From NCBI RefSeq assembly GCF_001524445.2, contig NZ_CP013418.1, forward strand, positions 2,046,001 through 2,110,000: a DNA stretch of 64,000 bases, given 5' to 3'. The notes under the pieces were generated by a model that was not told where the DNA came from, searched no databases, and was given only the letters and a program-made list of their open reading frames with translations. Both the position numbers and the translations under genes were made by a program. Shown in pieces: positions 8,360 to 17,742 of the stretch; position 1 is the first letter of the stretch; the number at the start of each line of letters is the position of its first letter. Source of the DNA: Burkholderia savannae (GTDB taxonomy: Bacteria > Pseudomonadota > Gammaproteobacteria > Burkholderiales > Burkholderiaceae).

Positions 8360-9121
8360 CGAACGGCGCGTGCGCATCGAGCGCATCGAGGTTGCGCTCG
8401 ATGCGCGCGTCCGGCATGCGGACGTTGCGCTCGGCCGAGGCGCTCGCCGCCTGACGTGACGCATGCGCCGCCCCGCAGCGCCCCGCCGCCCCGCCGACGC
8501 CGCCTGCCGATGTCTTTCGCGTCGCGCCCCGGTATCGTTCGTCTTTCCTCTTCGCTCGCGCCGCCGTCCGCGCGACCCGCGTCCGTCGAATTCGCGGCGC
8601 CAAGGCCGGCGTTATTGACCACGATCAATCGCCGCCGCTCAAACCATAGCAGCATGTTCGACATGGCGTAACCGGTTCGATTCGATGCGATCCGCCCGGC
8701 CACGCGCGCCGGCCGCTCACGTGGCCGCCGCAACGGCGTTCGGCGCCGCGGCGGTGAGTCTTTACGGGAGCTGACGTGAGCCTTTACGGGAACCGGTGGC
8801 GTCCACCGGCTCCGCTCGGCGCGCTGCCGTGACGGTCGCCCCCGGGCCGCCCGCAAGAGCGGGGTGAATCGGCCTCGTCGCGCTGCCGTGGCTCGCCGAC
8901 GGCGAATCATCGTGCCGCATGATGCATCGGGCATGCTTGCGCGGCGGGCATGCTTGCGCGGCGGGCTCGGTGAGCGCGGCCGCATGGCGAAAGCACCCGC
9001 CGATCGAGGCGAAGCGCACGGCGACGAAGCGTGCGCACGCATGCTCGCCGCCACTCGCGACGCCCCGGCGCAATCGCGATCGGTCCGCCCGAACAAGTTT
9101 CGAACAACCGAAGGAACGCCA
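8360..9121. other. Gene-free interval with an FNR-type box
   Basis: About 760 bases separate the anchor subunit from the deacetylase. Short Arg/Pro-rich open frames on both strands have no ribosome-binding site or domain and are not called. The only clear element is the FNR-type box at 8615-8628. The interval may be a degraded gene or a long control region. Confidence 0.5.
8615..8628. promoter_or_regulatory. FNR/ANR-type box without an obvious target (TTGACCACGATCAA)
   Basis: Matches TTGAT-N4-ATCAA at nine of ten positions. It is nearly 500 bases upstream of the next plus-strand gene and faces no nearby minus-strand gene, so its target, if any, is not visible. It may serve an unannotated transcript or a lost gene. 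Confidence 0.45.
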
Positions 9122-10039
9122 TTGCGACACTCAGGCTCCCGCTTCACCCGATTCCGGCTCGCGGCGGCGGCCTGGTGTCTCGCATCGGCGGCGAGCGTCG
9201 CATCGCCGGCGTTCGCCGGGGCAAACGCCGATGCCGCCGCACCGCCCGCCGACGGCGCGTCGCGCCCCGCGATTCTCGTCTATCACCGTTTCTCGATATC
9301 GGCGCCGCCCGACTCGATGACCATCCGAGTCAGCACATTCGAAGCGCAGCTCGCATTCCTCCGCTCGCATGGCTACACCGTCGTGCCGCTGCGCGAGGTC
9401 GTCGCATGGGCGGCGTCGCCGTCCGCGTCGCTGCCGGACAAGGCGGTCGCGATCACCGTCGACGACGGCCATCGCTCGGTGTACGAACTATTGCGGCCGA
9501 TCGTGCTGCGCGAGCGGCTGCCCGTCACGTTGTTCATCTATCCGTCCGCGATCTCGAACGCATCGTACGCAATGACGTGGGACGAGCTGCGCGCATTGCG
9601 CGACACCGGCCGCTTCGACATCCAGTCGCACACGTGGTGGCATCCGAACTTCCGCACCGAGCGGCGGCGTCTCGCGCCGGACGCGTTCCGCCGCTTCGCC
9701 GCGACGCAGTTCGCGCATTCGCGCGCGTTGCTCGAGCGCGAAGTCGGCGGCCGGATCGATCTGCTCGCATGGCCGTTCGGCCTCTACGACGACGAACTCA
9801 CGGCGCTCGCCGCTCAGGCGGGCTACGTCGCGGGCTTCACGCTCGACGCGCGCAAGGCCCGGCGCGGCGACGCGCCGCTCGCGCTGCCGCGCTTCCTGAT
9901 CGTCGAAGGTTGCACGCCGGCCGCGCTCGCGCGGCTGCTCGGCGAGCGCGACGATGTGCATGCCGCTTCTCACACCGCGTCTCACGCCGCGTCTCACGCC
10001 GATACTCATGGCGACATGCACGCGGAGGTTCCGCAGTGA
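9122..10039 (+). CDS. Exported polysaccharide deacetylase (NodB-fold)
   Basis: A 305-residue carbohydrate esterase 4 family protein. The NodB core shows the metal-binding ITVDDGH motif and the SHTWWH motif (H-x3-H), then AWPFGLYDDE, so a divalent-metal deacetylase acting on N-acetylated glycans is likely. I chose the TTG at 9122 as start: AAGGA ends six bases upstream, and the following residues form a clean signal peptide (basic N region, Ala-rich core, ASPAFA cleavage site). A longer in-frame opening from 8864 would bury that signal. The C terminus ends in a His-rich HAASHTASHAASHADTH run after the catalytic domain, which could bind metal. The next gene encodes another exported carbohydrate-active protein, so a cell-surface or extracellular glycan is the probable substrate. 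Confidence 0.85.
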   Translation: MRHSGSRFTRFRLAAAAWCLASAASVASPAFAGANADAAAPPADGASRPAILVYHRFSISAPPDSMTIRVSTFEAQLAFLRSHGYTVVPLREVVAWAASPSASLPDKAVAITVDDGHRSVYELLRPIVLRERLPVTLFIYPSAISNASYAMTWDELRALRDTGRFDIQSHTWWHPNFRTERRRLAPDAFRRFAATQFAHSRALLEREVGGRIDLLAWPFGLYDDELTALAAQAGYVAGFTLDARKARRGDAPLALPRFLIVEGCTPAALARLLGERDDVHAASHTASHAASHADTHGDMHAEVPQ

Positions 10040-10475
10040 ACGAAATCGACTCTCGGCCACGGGTGCGCGATCACTCGCACGCTCACGGCAACCACCTCCG
10101 CCGTAACCGCCACGGCGAGCGCCGATATTCACTCGAAGCATCGCTCATGCCCGAGTTCGATCATGGATCACGGACCAACGCCGCTGCGGACGCGCTCGCC
10201 GTCACGGCCGCCGCATCCGCCGGCGCGCTCGCCGCGACGCATGCGGGCGGGCCGGCGATGAACGCGTGTTCGCAATGGCTGAAAACCTGCGCATGTGCGC
10301 GCACATTCGCCATCGCCGCCCGCACTCATCGATGCGATCGCCGTGACGCACGCGGGAGATCGACCATGAACGGGCTCGCCCGACGGCTGCGAACGAGCCC
10401 TTGCACACGCGCGCTCGCCATTGCCGCCGCCGCGCCTACCGACGCGTTCGTCGCGACGCATGCAGAGGACCGCAC
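10040..10475. repeat. Degenerate ~110-bp tandem array of start-codon/leader segments
   Basis: Initiator-like codons at 10036 (GTG), 10147, 10258, 10366 and 10476 are spaced 111, 111, 108 and 110 bases. Translating from the last three gives related starts: MNACSQWLKTCACARTFAIA, MNGLARRLRTSPCTRALAIA and the real MNTIAQWLRTSARACVLAVA. The segments just before the codons at 10258, 10366 and 10476 are also alike: each reads A-x-x-[AV]-T-H-A in one frame, with a purine-rich patch. The copies at 10036 and 10147 are weaker. This looks like repeated duplication of the translation-initiation and signal-peptide region of the downstream gene, followed by decay. Confidence 0.7.
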
Positions 10476-11834
10476 ATGAACACAATCGCACAATGGTTGC
10501 GTACGAGCGCCCGTGCGTGCGTGCTCGCCGTCGCATTGGCAGCCGTGCCGCCGGCCGGCGATGCGCTCGCCGCCGACGCATCATCCGGCGCACCGGCGGC
10601 CGCATCGCCGACGCCGACGCCGACACCGACGCCAACTCCAACGCCCGCGCCCGCCGTCCGCGGCACCGTCGTCGACGCGCGAACCGGCAAGACGATCGCG
10701 GCCGCGGTCGTGACGATCGGCGGCCGCCCGATGCGCGCGGACGACCACGGCGCGTTCTCGAGCGGCGCGGCCGCCGCCGACATCGCCGTGCGCGCGCCCG
10801 GCTATCTCGCGACGCGCGCGGCCGTCGAAACCGGCAAACCCGTCACCGTCGCGCTCGCGCCGTTCCGGCCGAAGGCTGTCTATCTGTCCGTATTCGGGAT
10901 CACGAGCAAGACGCTGCGCGACGCCGCGACGAAACTCAAGGGCGACACCGCGATCAACGCGCTCGTCATCGACATGAAGGGCGATCGCGGCATCGCGCCG
11001 TATCCGAGCGCGGCGCGGCGCGCGTCGGGCGCGGCCGCGCAAACGCCGAACGCGCCCGTGGTGCGCGACTTCGCCGCGCTCGTCGGCGATCTGCATCGGC
11101 GCGGGTTCTATCTGATCGCGCGGATCGTCGTGTTCAAGGACGATCCGCTCGCCGCCGCGCATCCGGACTGGACGGTGCGCGATGCGGACGGCGACGTGTG
11201 GCACGATCGCGAGAAGCTGCGCTGGATCGATCCGACGCTGCGCGAGGCGTGGACGCACAACCTCGACGTCGCCGAGGAAGCGGCGAAGCTCGGCTTCGAC
11301 GAAATCCAGTTCGACTACGTGCGCTTTCCGGACGCGCGCGGGCTGCGCTTCAGCGTGCCGAACACGCGCGCGAACCGCACCGCGGCGATCACGGGCTTCC
11401 TGCAGGCGGCGCGCGGCCGGCTCGCGCCGTACAACGTGTTCGTCGCCGCCGATATCTTCGGCTACGTCTGCTGGAACGAGGACGACACCGCGATCGGTCA
11501 GCAGATCGAAATGCTCGGCGGGCCGCTCGACTACATTTCGCCGATGCTCTACCCGTCCGGCTTCACGTGGGGATTGCCGGGCTGCACGCAGCCGACTGCC
11601 GATCCGGGGCAGATCGTGCGCCGCTCGCTCGCCGAGGCGCGCTCGCGGACCGGGCTGCCGGGCGTGCGGTTCCGGCCATGGCTGCAGGCGTTTCGCGACT
11701 ATGCGTTCGACCGCCGCGATTTCGCGGCGGAGGAGATCCGCGCGCAGGTCGACGCCGCCGAGGCCGCCGACACCGACGGCTGGATGCTGTGGAACGCGCG
11801 CAATCGCTACGATCCGCAACAGTTGCCGAAATGA
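10476..11834 (+). CDS. Exported putative glycoside hydrolase (DUF4015 family)
   Basis: A 452-residue protein with an N-terminal signal peptide (hydrophobic run at about residues 10-30), a Thr-Pro repeat linker at about 45-60, a small carboxypeptidase-regulatory-like beta domain (about 60-130, VRGTVVDARTGKTIAAAV), and a C-terminal TIM-barrel-type DUF4015 domain (about 140-445). Conserved-looking acidic segments include ALVIDMKGDRG, EIQFDYVRFPD and AADIFGYVCW. Family members are predicted glycoside hydrolases with no firmly assigned substrate. The start is the ATG at 10476 with GAGGA seven bases upstream, although similar start-like segments precede it. Together with the upstream deacetylase it may modify a shared surface polysaccharide (inference). 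Confidence 0.85.
   Translation: MNTIAQWLRTSARACVLAVALAAVPPAGDALAADASSGAPAAASPTPTPTPTPTPTPAPAVRGTVVDARTGKTIAAAVVTIGGRPMRADDHGAFSSGAAAADIAVRAPGYLATRAAVETGKPVTVALAPFRPKAVYLSVFGITSKTLRDAATKLKGDTAINALVIDMKGDRGIAPYPSAARRASGAAAQTPNAPVVRDFAALVGDLHRRGFYLIARIVVFKDDPLAAAHPDWTVRDADGDVWHDREKLRWIDPTLREAWTHNLDVAEEAAKLGFDEIQFDYVRFPDARGLRFSVPNTRANRTAAITGFLQAARGRLAPYNVFVAADIFGYVCWNEDDTAIGQQIEMLGGPLDYISPMLYPSGFTWGLPGCTQPTADPGQIVRRSLAEARSRTGLPGVRFRPWLQAFRDYAFDRRDFAAEEIRAQVDAAEAADTDGWMLWNARNRYDPQQLPK
10606..10650. repeat. CCGACG-type hexanucleotide run encoding a Thr-Pro linker
   Basis: A degenerate CCGACG microsatellite inside the putative glycoside hydrolase gene encodes about six alternating Pro-Thr pairs that separate the signal peptide from the folded domains. 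Copy number is likely to vary between strains, changing linker length without breaking the frame. Confidence 0.8.
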
Positions 11835-12069
11835 GCGCGCGGCGGCACGGCGTGGCCGCGCGGAGCGGATCGACACGGCCGCTCTCGAACTCGTCTCGAG
11901 GCCGCAGTGTTTGCGTGTGCTCGACGGCGGCACGCGCCGCCGCGCCGATGTCCCGCGCCGCCGCGCACCGCCTGCTTGCGCGCCAGCCGGCGCGGGCCGA
12001 TCCGGCGACGCGCACGCCGCCGGCATGCGCGGGCGCGTCGCGACTCCGCCCCTCCTTCGCGCGGCGCCG

Positions 12070-14598
12070 CTAGTTGCCTGCGCCCGTTCCGCTCGCCGCC
12101 GGCGCGTCGGGCGTCGGCGTCGGCGACATCGGCGCGCTGTCGTTCGGCAAGCCGTTATCCGGCTGCGCGGCGGGCGGCGGCTGCACGGACGAAGGCGGCG
12201 TGGGCTGCAGCAGCGGCGGCATCTGAGGCGCGGATGCGCCGCCCGGCGCGAACGGCGCAACGCTCACGGCCGACGCGGCCGAGGCTGACGCTTCGGACGC
12301 GGCGCGCGCCGCCGCGGCTGCCTCGGAAGCCGCTTCGACCTCGGACGCCGGCATCACCTCCTCCACCGGCGCACGCGGCGCCTTCGGCGGCGGCGCGGCC
12401 TTCTGCGGCTCGGGCTTCCCGAACAGATAGCGATACCAGTCGCCGAGCTTGTCGCGGAACGTGTCGAACGCGCCCGGCGGCGCCTCGGTCGCGAAGCGCT
12501 CGCGCGTATCGACGATCCGCGCGCGAATCGCCCGCTGATAGAAGTCGCCGACGATCGGCAGCGCGCTCCTCGCCCCTTGCCCCCAGTCGCTGCCGAGCGT
12601 CACGTGGCCGTCGTCGAAGCCGACCCACGCGCCCGCCACGAGCTCCGGCTGCATCAGGATGAACCAGCCGTCGGTGTCGCCCTGCGTCGTGCCGGTCTTG
12701 CCGGCGACGTCCGCGCGAATGCCGTAGCGCGAGCGGATCGGCGCGCCGGTGCCGCGCTCGACGACGCCGCGCATCACGTCGATCAGCGTGCGCGCCGCCG
12801 CCGCGTCGAGCGCGCGCTCGGGCGACGCGCTCGCGAATTCGGCGAGCACCTCGCCGTTGCGATCCTCGATGCGCGTGACCATCCGCGGCTCGACGTATTC
12901 GCCGACGTTCGCGATCGTCGCGTACGCGGACACCATCTCCTTGAGCGTGACGGGGCTCGTGCCGAGCGCGAGCGCCGGCACCGCGTCGAGCTCGCTGTCG
13001 CGCACGCCCATCGCGCGCGCGAGCCGCGCGACCTTTTGCGGGCCGACTTTCATCATCAGCTGTGCGGTGATCCGGTTGCGCGAATACGCGATCGCGTCGC
13101 GCAGCGTCATCGGCTTGCCGGTCGGCGGCGCGTCGTCGTCGGGCCGCCAGATCTCGCCGCCCTTCAGCGCAATCTCGACCGGCTGATCGACGAACGTGTC
13201 GTCGGGCGTCGCGCCCGCCGCGAACGCCGCGCCGTAGACGAACGGCTTGAACGTCGAGCCCGGTTGCCGGCGCGCCTGCTGCACGTGATCGAACGGCTCG
13301 GTCGTGAAGTCGCGGCTGCCGACCCACGCCCTGATTTGCCCGTTGCGCGGATCGATCGCGAGAAAGCCCGCCTGCACGTCGGCCTTCGTCTTGCAGAGCG
13401 CGCGCGCGAAGCCGCGATCGGCGAGCAGGCGCTTGAGCGCCGCGCCCTCGGTCGCGCCGCCGTCGAGCGCCGCACGGAACTGCGGCGTCTCGCGCACGAA
13501 CGCGCGGAATAGCGGATTGCCCGGCGCGCAGCCGCTGCCCGCGTTCCACATCCCGTTCGCGACGCCCTGAAGCTGATTCGTCTGCCGCGCGAGTGCCTGC
13601 GTCGCGTACGTCTGCAGCCGCGAATCGATCGTCGTGCGCACGACGAGGCCGTCCGAGTAGATGTTGTAGTCGTTGCGGTCGGCCCACGCGATCAGCCACT
13701 TGCGCAGTTGCTGCGCGAAATGCGGCGCGGGGCCGGGCGGCTCCTTCTGCCGCTCGAAGTCGATCCGCAGCGGCTTCTTCTGCAGCGACGCATACGCGGC
13801 GGGCGACAACTTCCCGTACTTCACCATCTGCGCAAGCACCGTGTTGCGCCGCGCGAGCGCGCGCTCGGGGTTCAGCACCGGGTTGTAATAGCTGTTGCCC
13901 TTCAGCATGCCGACGAGCGTCGCGGCGTCGAGCGCGTCGAGCTGATCGGCCGATTTGTCGAAGTACGTGCGCGCCGCCATCTCGACGCCGTACGCGTTGT
14001 ACAGGAACGGCACCGTGTTCAGATACGTCTCGAGAATCTGCGGCTTGCTGTAGACCGCCTCGATCTTCAGCGCGGTGATCGCCTCTTTCAGCTTGCGCGT
14101 GAGCGTCGGCGCGCGGCCGATCTCGTCCGGATACAGATTGCGCGCGAGCTGCTGCGTGATCGTCGAGCCGCCCTGCCGCTCGCCCGAGAACGTGCGCAGC
14201 GCGGCGCCCGCGGTGCGGCGCCAGTCGAGGCCGTGGTGCTCGTAGAAGCGGTGGTCCTCGGTCGAGATCAGCGCATCGACCATCTTCGGCGAGATGCCCG
14301 CGAGCGGCACCCATTCGCGGTTCGACGGCTTGAACTCGGCGAGCAGCTTGCCGTCGGCGGACAGGATCTGCGCGGGCGCGTCGACGCGCGCCTTGCGGAT
14401 GTCGCCGATGCCCGGCGTGAACGGGATCAGCGCGAACACGTAGATCACGAACAGCGCGGGGACGGCGGCGAGCGCGAGCAGGACGCCGCGTCGCGTCGGA
14501 TGACGCAAGCGGCGCAGGACGTTGGCGGCGTGCGGCTTTGCGGCGGCGAGCCAGGCCGCGCAACGGTCGAGGAGGGACGACACGATTCGGCGATTCAC
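12070..14598 (-). CDS. Class A penicillin-binding protein (PBP1-type bifunctional murein synthase)
   Basis: An 842-residue inner-membrane enzyme that polymerises and cross-links peptidoglycan in the periplasm. A single transmembrane helix at about residues 38-57 is followed by a GT51 transglycosylase domain with STEDHRFYEHHGLDW (catalytic Glu114) and GGSTITQQLARNLY, then a transpeptidase domain with catalytic SxxK in GSTFKPF (about residue 447), SRN in AYSRNRITAQ, and KTGTT (about residue 634). The last 150 residues are an Ala/Pro/Ser/Glu-rich low-complexity tail, longer than usual and probably disordered. The start is GTG at 14598. No OB-fold insertion typical of PBP1A proper was clearly seen. 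It is transcribed toward the glycan-enzyme genes, with which it converges. Confidence 0.93.
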   Translation of the reverse strand: MNRRIVSSLLDRCAAWLAAAKPHAANVLRRLRHPTRRGVLLALAAVPALFVIYVFALIPFTPGIGDIRKARVDAPAQILSADGKLLAEFKPSNREWVPLAGISPKMVDALISTEDHRFYEHHGLDWRRTAGAALRTFSGERQGGSTITQQLARNLYPDEIGRAPTLTRKLKEAITALKIEAVYSKPQILETYLNTVPFLYNAYGVEMAARTYFDKSADQLDALDAATLVGMLKGNSYYNPVLNPERALARRNTVLAQMVKYGKLSPAAYASLQKKPLRIDFERQKEPPGPAPHFAQQLRKWLIAWADRNDYNIYSDGLVVRTTIDSRLQTYATQALARQTNQLQGVANGMWNAGSGCAPGNPLFRAFVRETPQFRAALDGGATEGAALKRLLADRGFARALCKTKADVQAGFLAIDPRNGQIRAWVGSRDFTTEPFDHVQQARRQPGSTFKPFVYGAAFAAGATPDDTFVDQPVEIALKGGEIWRPDDDAPPTGKPMTLRDAIAYSRNRITAQLMMKVGPQKVARLARAMGVRDSELDAVPALALGTSPVTLKEMVSAYATIANVGEYVEPRMVTRIEDRNGEVLAEFASASPERALDAAAARTLIDVMRGVVERGTGAPIRSRYGIRADVAGKTGTTQGDTDGWFILMQPELVAGAWVGFDDGHVTLGSDWGQGARSALPIVGDFYQRAIRARIVDTRERFATEAPPGAFDTFRDKLGDWYRYLFGKPEPQKAAPPPKAPRAPVEEVMPASEVEAASEAAAAARAASEASASAASAVSVAPFAPGGASAPQMPPLLQPTPPSSVQPPPAAQPDNGLPNDSAPMSPTPTPDAPAASGTGAGN

Positions 14599-14828
14599 GC
14601 GGTGATGCGAATGGGTGGGAAAGCGTGCATCGTACCAAACGCGGCGACGCGCCCGAAGGATGGCGGGGCCGGAGCGGCATCGCGATGCTGCCGCCGATGC
14701 CGCCGTTGACGCCGACGCGTCGCAACTGCGGCCCCGCCCGCGACGCCGCGGTTCACGCCCGTCGTTCCGGGCAACGGGCGCGCACCGCGGCGACGGCGGC
14801 GGCCGTCATCCGCGCCGCCGCATCGGCG

Positions 14829-15346
14829 TCAAAACTTGTCGTCCTTCTTGACCGCGACTTCCATGTACCGGTTCGAGAAGACGCGGCGCGCCGCCCCGAT
14901 CTCCGGGCGATGCAGGGCGTCGGCGAGCTTGTTGACAGGCACGTCGTCGACGCCGCCGAGCACGCGCGCCCGCGCGTCCGGCGGCAGGTTCGCGCGCCCG
15001 TCGCGCACGACGGACAGCGCAGTGCCCGCCTTCATGACCTCGCCGGCGAATGCCGTCCGGAGCGGCTGCGGCGTGCGCCCGGACAAGCGCGCGCATTCGT
15101 CCCGGCTCGGGCCTTCGATGTGCCGATCGAGCTTCGGCGTGCGCGCGAAACACATTTCGACGAGGCTGAGCCACGCGGTATCGCGCAAATGCGGATCGTC
15201 GAAATCGAAGCGAAACGATGCGCCGCCGAAGCGATCGTGCGCGGCGCTCCGGCGACGTCGAGACGCCCGGCGTTGCGCTCGGCCGCCGCGGCCGGGCCGA
15301 CGCCGGATTGCGTGGAAACGAACGGGGCCGAATCAAGCTCAAGCAT
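14829..15346 (-). pseudogene. Candidate type III secretion effector, frameshifted
   Basis: The ATG at 15346 overlaps the TGA of the upstream secretion-chaperone gene, the usual chaperone-effector arrangement. The first ~38 codons (MLELDSAPFVSTQSGVGPAA and on) show good codon use and a Ser/Thr-rich N terminus as expected of a type III signal. Coding character then moves to another frame near 15231, continuing as GGASFRFDFDDPHLRDTAWL to the stop at 14829. A single-base deletion or an equivalent indel would join them into about 172 residues. I do not recognise the product; motifs in the second part include VRDGRANLPPDARARV and RRVFSNRYMEVAVKK. Either a disrupted effector, a programmed frameshift or a sequencing error could explain it. 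The shorter downstream frame alone (TTG at 15188) lacks a good start signal. Confidence 0.55.
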
Positions 15347-15809
15347 GGGCGAGCGCATCGTATTCGCGGGTCGAGCGAAGCGCATCGTGCGACGCGGAAA
15401 ACGCCTGTTGCTCGATCGCGCAAGACTCGCGGCTCCAGGCCGCCAGCCATTCGACGAGCCCGGCGAATGCGCCCGTCAGACGTTCGAGCGTCAGGTTCGC
15501 GGGCGACAAATGACGCATCGCCACGAGCGCATCCGTTTGCGGATTCAGGCCGATGGTCGGCACGTGCTCGTGCAACGCGTCGAACTGGCGGGCGAGCACG
15601 AAGCGCGTCCACGCTTCGCGTTGCAGCGTGTCGACCGTCGGCATCGGCAATTCGGCGAGCAGCGTCAGACAGTCGAGCGCACGGTTGTCGTAAAGCGCGA
15701 GCTTCAGATCGTCGATTCGCAGCTGGCATACGCCGGTCGCGTCGAATTTCAGATCGGATAGCCCGATCCGCGCGCCGAATTCGCCCAGCAGGGCGTTCGT
15801 CATTTCCAT
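15339..15809 (-). CDS. Type III secretion chaperone, CesT/Tir family
   Basis: A 156-residue acidic protein of the CesT/Tir chaperone family, class I chaperones that bind the N-terminal part of one effector and deliver it to a type III secretion ATPase. The diagnostic N-terminal block is present: LLGEFGARIGLSDLKFDATG followed by CQLRIDDLKLALYD, the helix-then-beta pattern of the dimeric fold. Two in-frame ATGs lie close together (15809 and 15803) and either could be used. Its stop overlaps the start of the frameshifted candidate effector downstream, which supports a dedicated pair. No secretion-apparatus genes occur in the window, so the pair would depend on a system encoded elsewhere. Family assignment is firm; the cargo is inferred from position. 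Confidence 0.85.
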   Translation of the reverse strand: MEMTNALLGEFGARIGLSDLKFDATGVCQLRIDDLKLALYDNRALDCLTLLAELPMPTVDTLQREAWTRFVLARQFDALHEHVPTIGLNPQTDALVAMRHLSPANLTLERLTGAFAGLVEWLAAWSRESCAIEQQAFSASHDALRSTREYDALAHA

Positions 15810-16173
15810 CGATTGGCTCTTGGTTGCTCGTACGGCGCCAATGTTAGGCAGTCGGGCGCGAACCTCTTTCGAATACCGGGCGCTTGTTTCGATTTTGACC
15901 CGGAAAGTGCGTGGGCCGGCCGCGCGAACCGCTTCCGGGCACCGGCTTCGCGTGGCTTCAGTGCGGCCGGGCGGGCGCGGGCGCATTGCCGGCTCGCGCG
16001 ACAAACGATTTCGCATGAGCGACGACGCATGTTGCTTCCGGCCATGCGCCACGGAAATGCGCGACGTCCGCGCGCAATGCGCGCTCGCGGGCGCGCCGCT
16101 CAAGCGCGCCAACCCAGCGCGTCCCCCTCTCGCGCCCCGCGCGCGCCTGCACGCGAGGCGTCGTTCGACGCCG
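15810..16173. other. Gene-free interval upstream of the chaperone
   Basis: 364 bases. Open frames here are Arg/Ala-rich and unsupported. I looked for paired TTCG (hrpII-type) elements at 16-base spacing upstream of the chaperone and did not find one. The chaperone promoter presumably lies here. Confidence 0.5.
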
Positions 16174-17742
16174 TCATGCCCTCGCGCTCCTGATCAAGCT
16201 CTCGCAGGTCCCGACTTGCGGATCGCCCGCCGGCAGCTTCCCGCACACGCCTTCGAACTGCCTGACGACCGCGAGCGCCGCCACGTCGTGCGCGCCGCCC
16301 TGCCGCCAATGCGCGAGCTGCGTGACGACGCGCGTCAGCGCGCGCCGGTTCGCGCCGTAGAACGCGTTGCGCGTCTGGCTCGCCTGCGTCAGCACGTCGC
16401 TTGCGATCGCGCGGATTCGCTCGGCGTCGTCCGGCGCGAGATCGACCGCGTTCGCGAAGTACGCCGCGCCCCAGCGCAGCCGCGTCGCCGGGCCGGTCGC
16501 CGCTTCATACGCCTTCCTGTACCAAGCGAGCGCCGCCGCGCGGTCGCCGCGCGCCTTCGCATTCGCCGCGAGCCCCGACATGAAGTAGTACGGCGTCGGC
16601 GAACGTGCGATCTCCGCCTTCAGCAGCGCGTCGGCCGCATCGAACTGGCCGGCGTCGGTCAGCGTGTCCGCCGCCTCGCTGACGACCGCCTGCCGCCCAT
16701 AGACGTTCGTCGATTCGGCGAGCGCCGACGCGGTCTGCCGCCGCACCGCGTCGGCGAGCGCGGACGGCAGCGGCGCGCCCGGCTTCGCGTCGAGCCGCGC
16801 GATGCGCACGCGGCCGTGCAGCGCCATCGTCCGGTCGATCGCGGCGAGCGACCTATCGGTCGACAGCCGCGCGAGCGCCGCATCGTACTGCTTCGCGAGC
16901 GTCGCGCGCGCCGCCGCGTCGCCGCCCGCCAGATACTTGACGACGTCGTCCGGCGCGGCGACGAGCACGTCATAGTCCGCGCGCGCAAGCTTCGGGTCGC
17001 GCAGCGCGTCGCGCACGGCGGCCGCGCCCGCCGCCTTGTCGACATCGCCCCGCTGCGGCGGATCGCCGAGCGCCGCCGACACGACCGCCTTCAAATCGAG
17101 CCGCAGCCCCTCGGCGCTCGCATGGCCCGCGCGCGCGTGGCGGGCGAGCGTTTGCAGCGTCGTCGCGACGCGCTCGTTCGGCACCGGCAGATCGCCGTCG
17201 GTGTCCCACGAGTAGTCGGCGAGCACGCGCCAGTCGTCGGGCGTGACGCGCGCGCCGTCCTTCAGCGCGGCCGCGAGCGTCTGCTTGAACGGATGCGCGG
17301 CGTTCAGCCCGATCGACAGCGCCTGCATGTAGCGGTCGAGATCGACTTCGCCCGGCAGCCGCGTGACTTCGGCGCCGTCCGGCCGGAACAGGATCATCGT
17401 CGGATAGCCGCGCACCTTGAAGCGCTCGCCGATCTTCTGCGCATTCTCGGTGTCGCCGTCGAGATAAACCGGCACGAAGAACGACGAGCGCGCTTTGAAC
17501 GCCTGCTGGCTGAAGATCGTCGACTTCACCTGATTGCACGACGGGCACCAGACCGCGCCCCAATACAGGAACAGCGGCTTGTTCGTGCGCTTCGCCTCGG
17601 CGAACGCGGCGTCGACGTCGCCTTGCCGCCACGCGATGCCGGGCGGCAGATGCTCGGGCGCGTGCGGCGCGTCGGCGGCGAAGCACGCGCCCGCGGCGGC
17701 GACGAGCAGCGACGCCGTCAGCTTTCGAATCGCAGTTTTCAT
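16174..17742 (-). CDS. Exported thioredoxin-fold protein with C-terminal helical-repeat region
   Basis: A 522-residue protein with an N-terminal signal peptide (Ala-rich core, about residues 8-22), a thioredoxin domain (about 35-150) with the redox motif WCPSC (Cys66, Cys69) and cis-Pro segment VRGYPTMILF, and a long Ala-rich alpha-helical C-terminal half that resembles TPR-like repeats. It is likely a periplasmic thiol-disulfide or protein-folding factor. The ATG at 17742 is chosen because it starts the signal peptide; the open frame continues upstream into the intergenic tandem-repeat region, which is not coding. No strong ribosome-binding site precedes the ATG. The redox partner and substrate are unknown. 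Confidence 0.85.
   Translation of the reverse strand: MKTAIRKLTASLLVAAAGACFAADAPHAPEHLPPGIAWRQGDVDAAFAEAKRTNKPLFLYWGAVWCPSCNQVKSTIFSQQAFKARSSFFVPVYLDGDTENAQKIGERFKVRGYPTMILFRPDGAEVTRLPGEVDLDRYMQALSIGLNAAHPFKQTLAAALKDGARVTPDDWRVLADYSWDTDGDLPVPNERVATTLQTLARHARAGHASAEGLRLDLKAVVSAALGDPPQRGDVDKAAGAAAVRDALRDPKLARADYDVLVAAPDDVVKYLAGGDAAARATLAKQYDAALARLSTDRSLAAIDRTMALHGRVRIARLDAKPGAPLPSALADAVRRQTASALAESTNVYGRQAVVSEAADTLTDAGQFDAADALLKAEIARSPTPYYFMSGLAANAKARGDRAAALAWYRKAYEAATGPATRLRWGAAYFANAVDLAPDDAERIRAIASDVLTQASQTRNAFYGANRRALTRVVTQLAHWRQGGAHDVAALAVVRQFEGVCGKLPAGDPQVGTCESLIRSARA

Noticed and set aside
8864..9121. N-terminal extension of the deacetylase
   Set aside because: It would hide a clean signal peptide; TTG at 9122 has an AAGGA site at ideal spacing.
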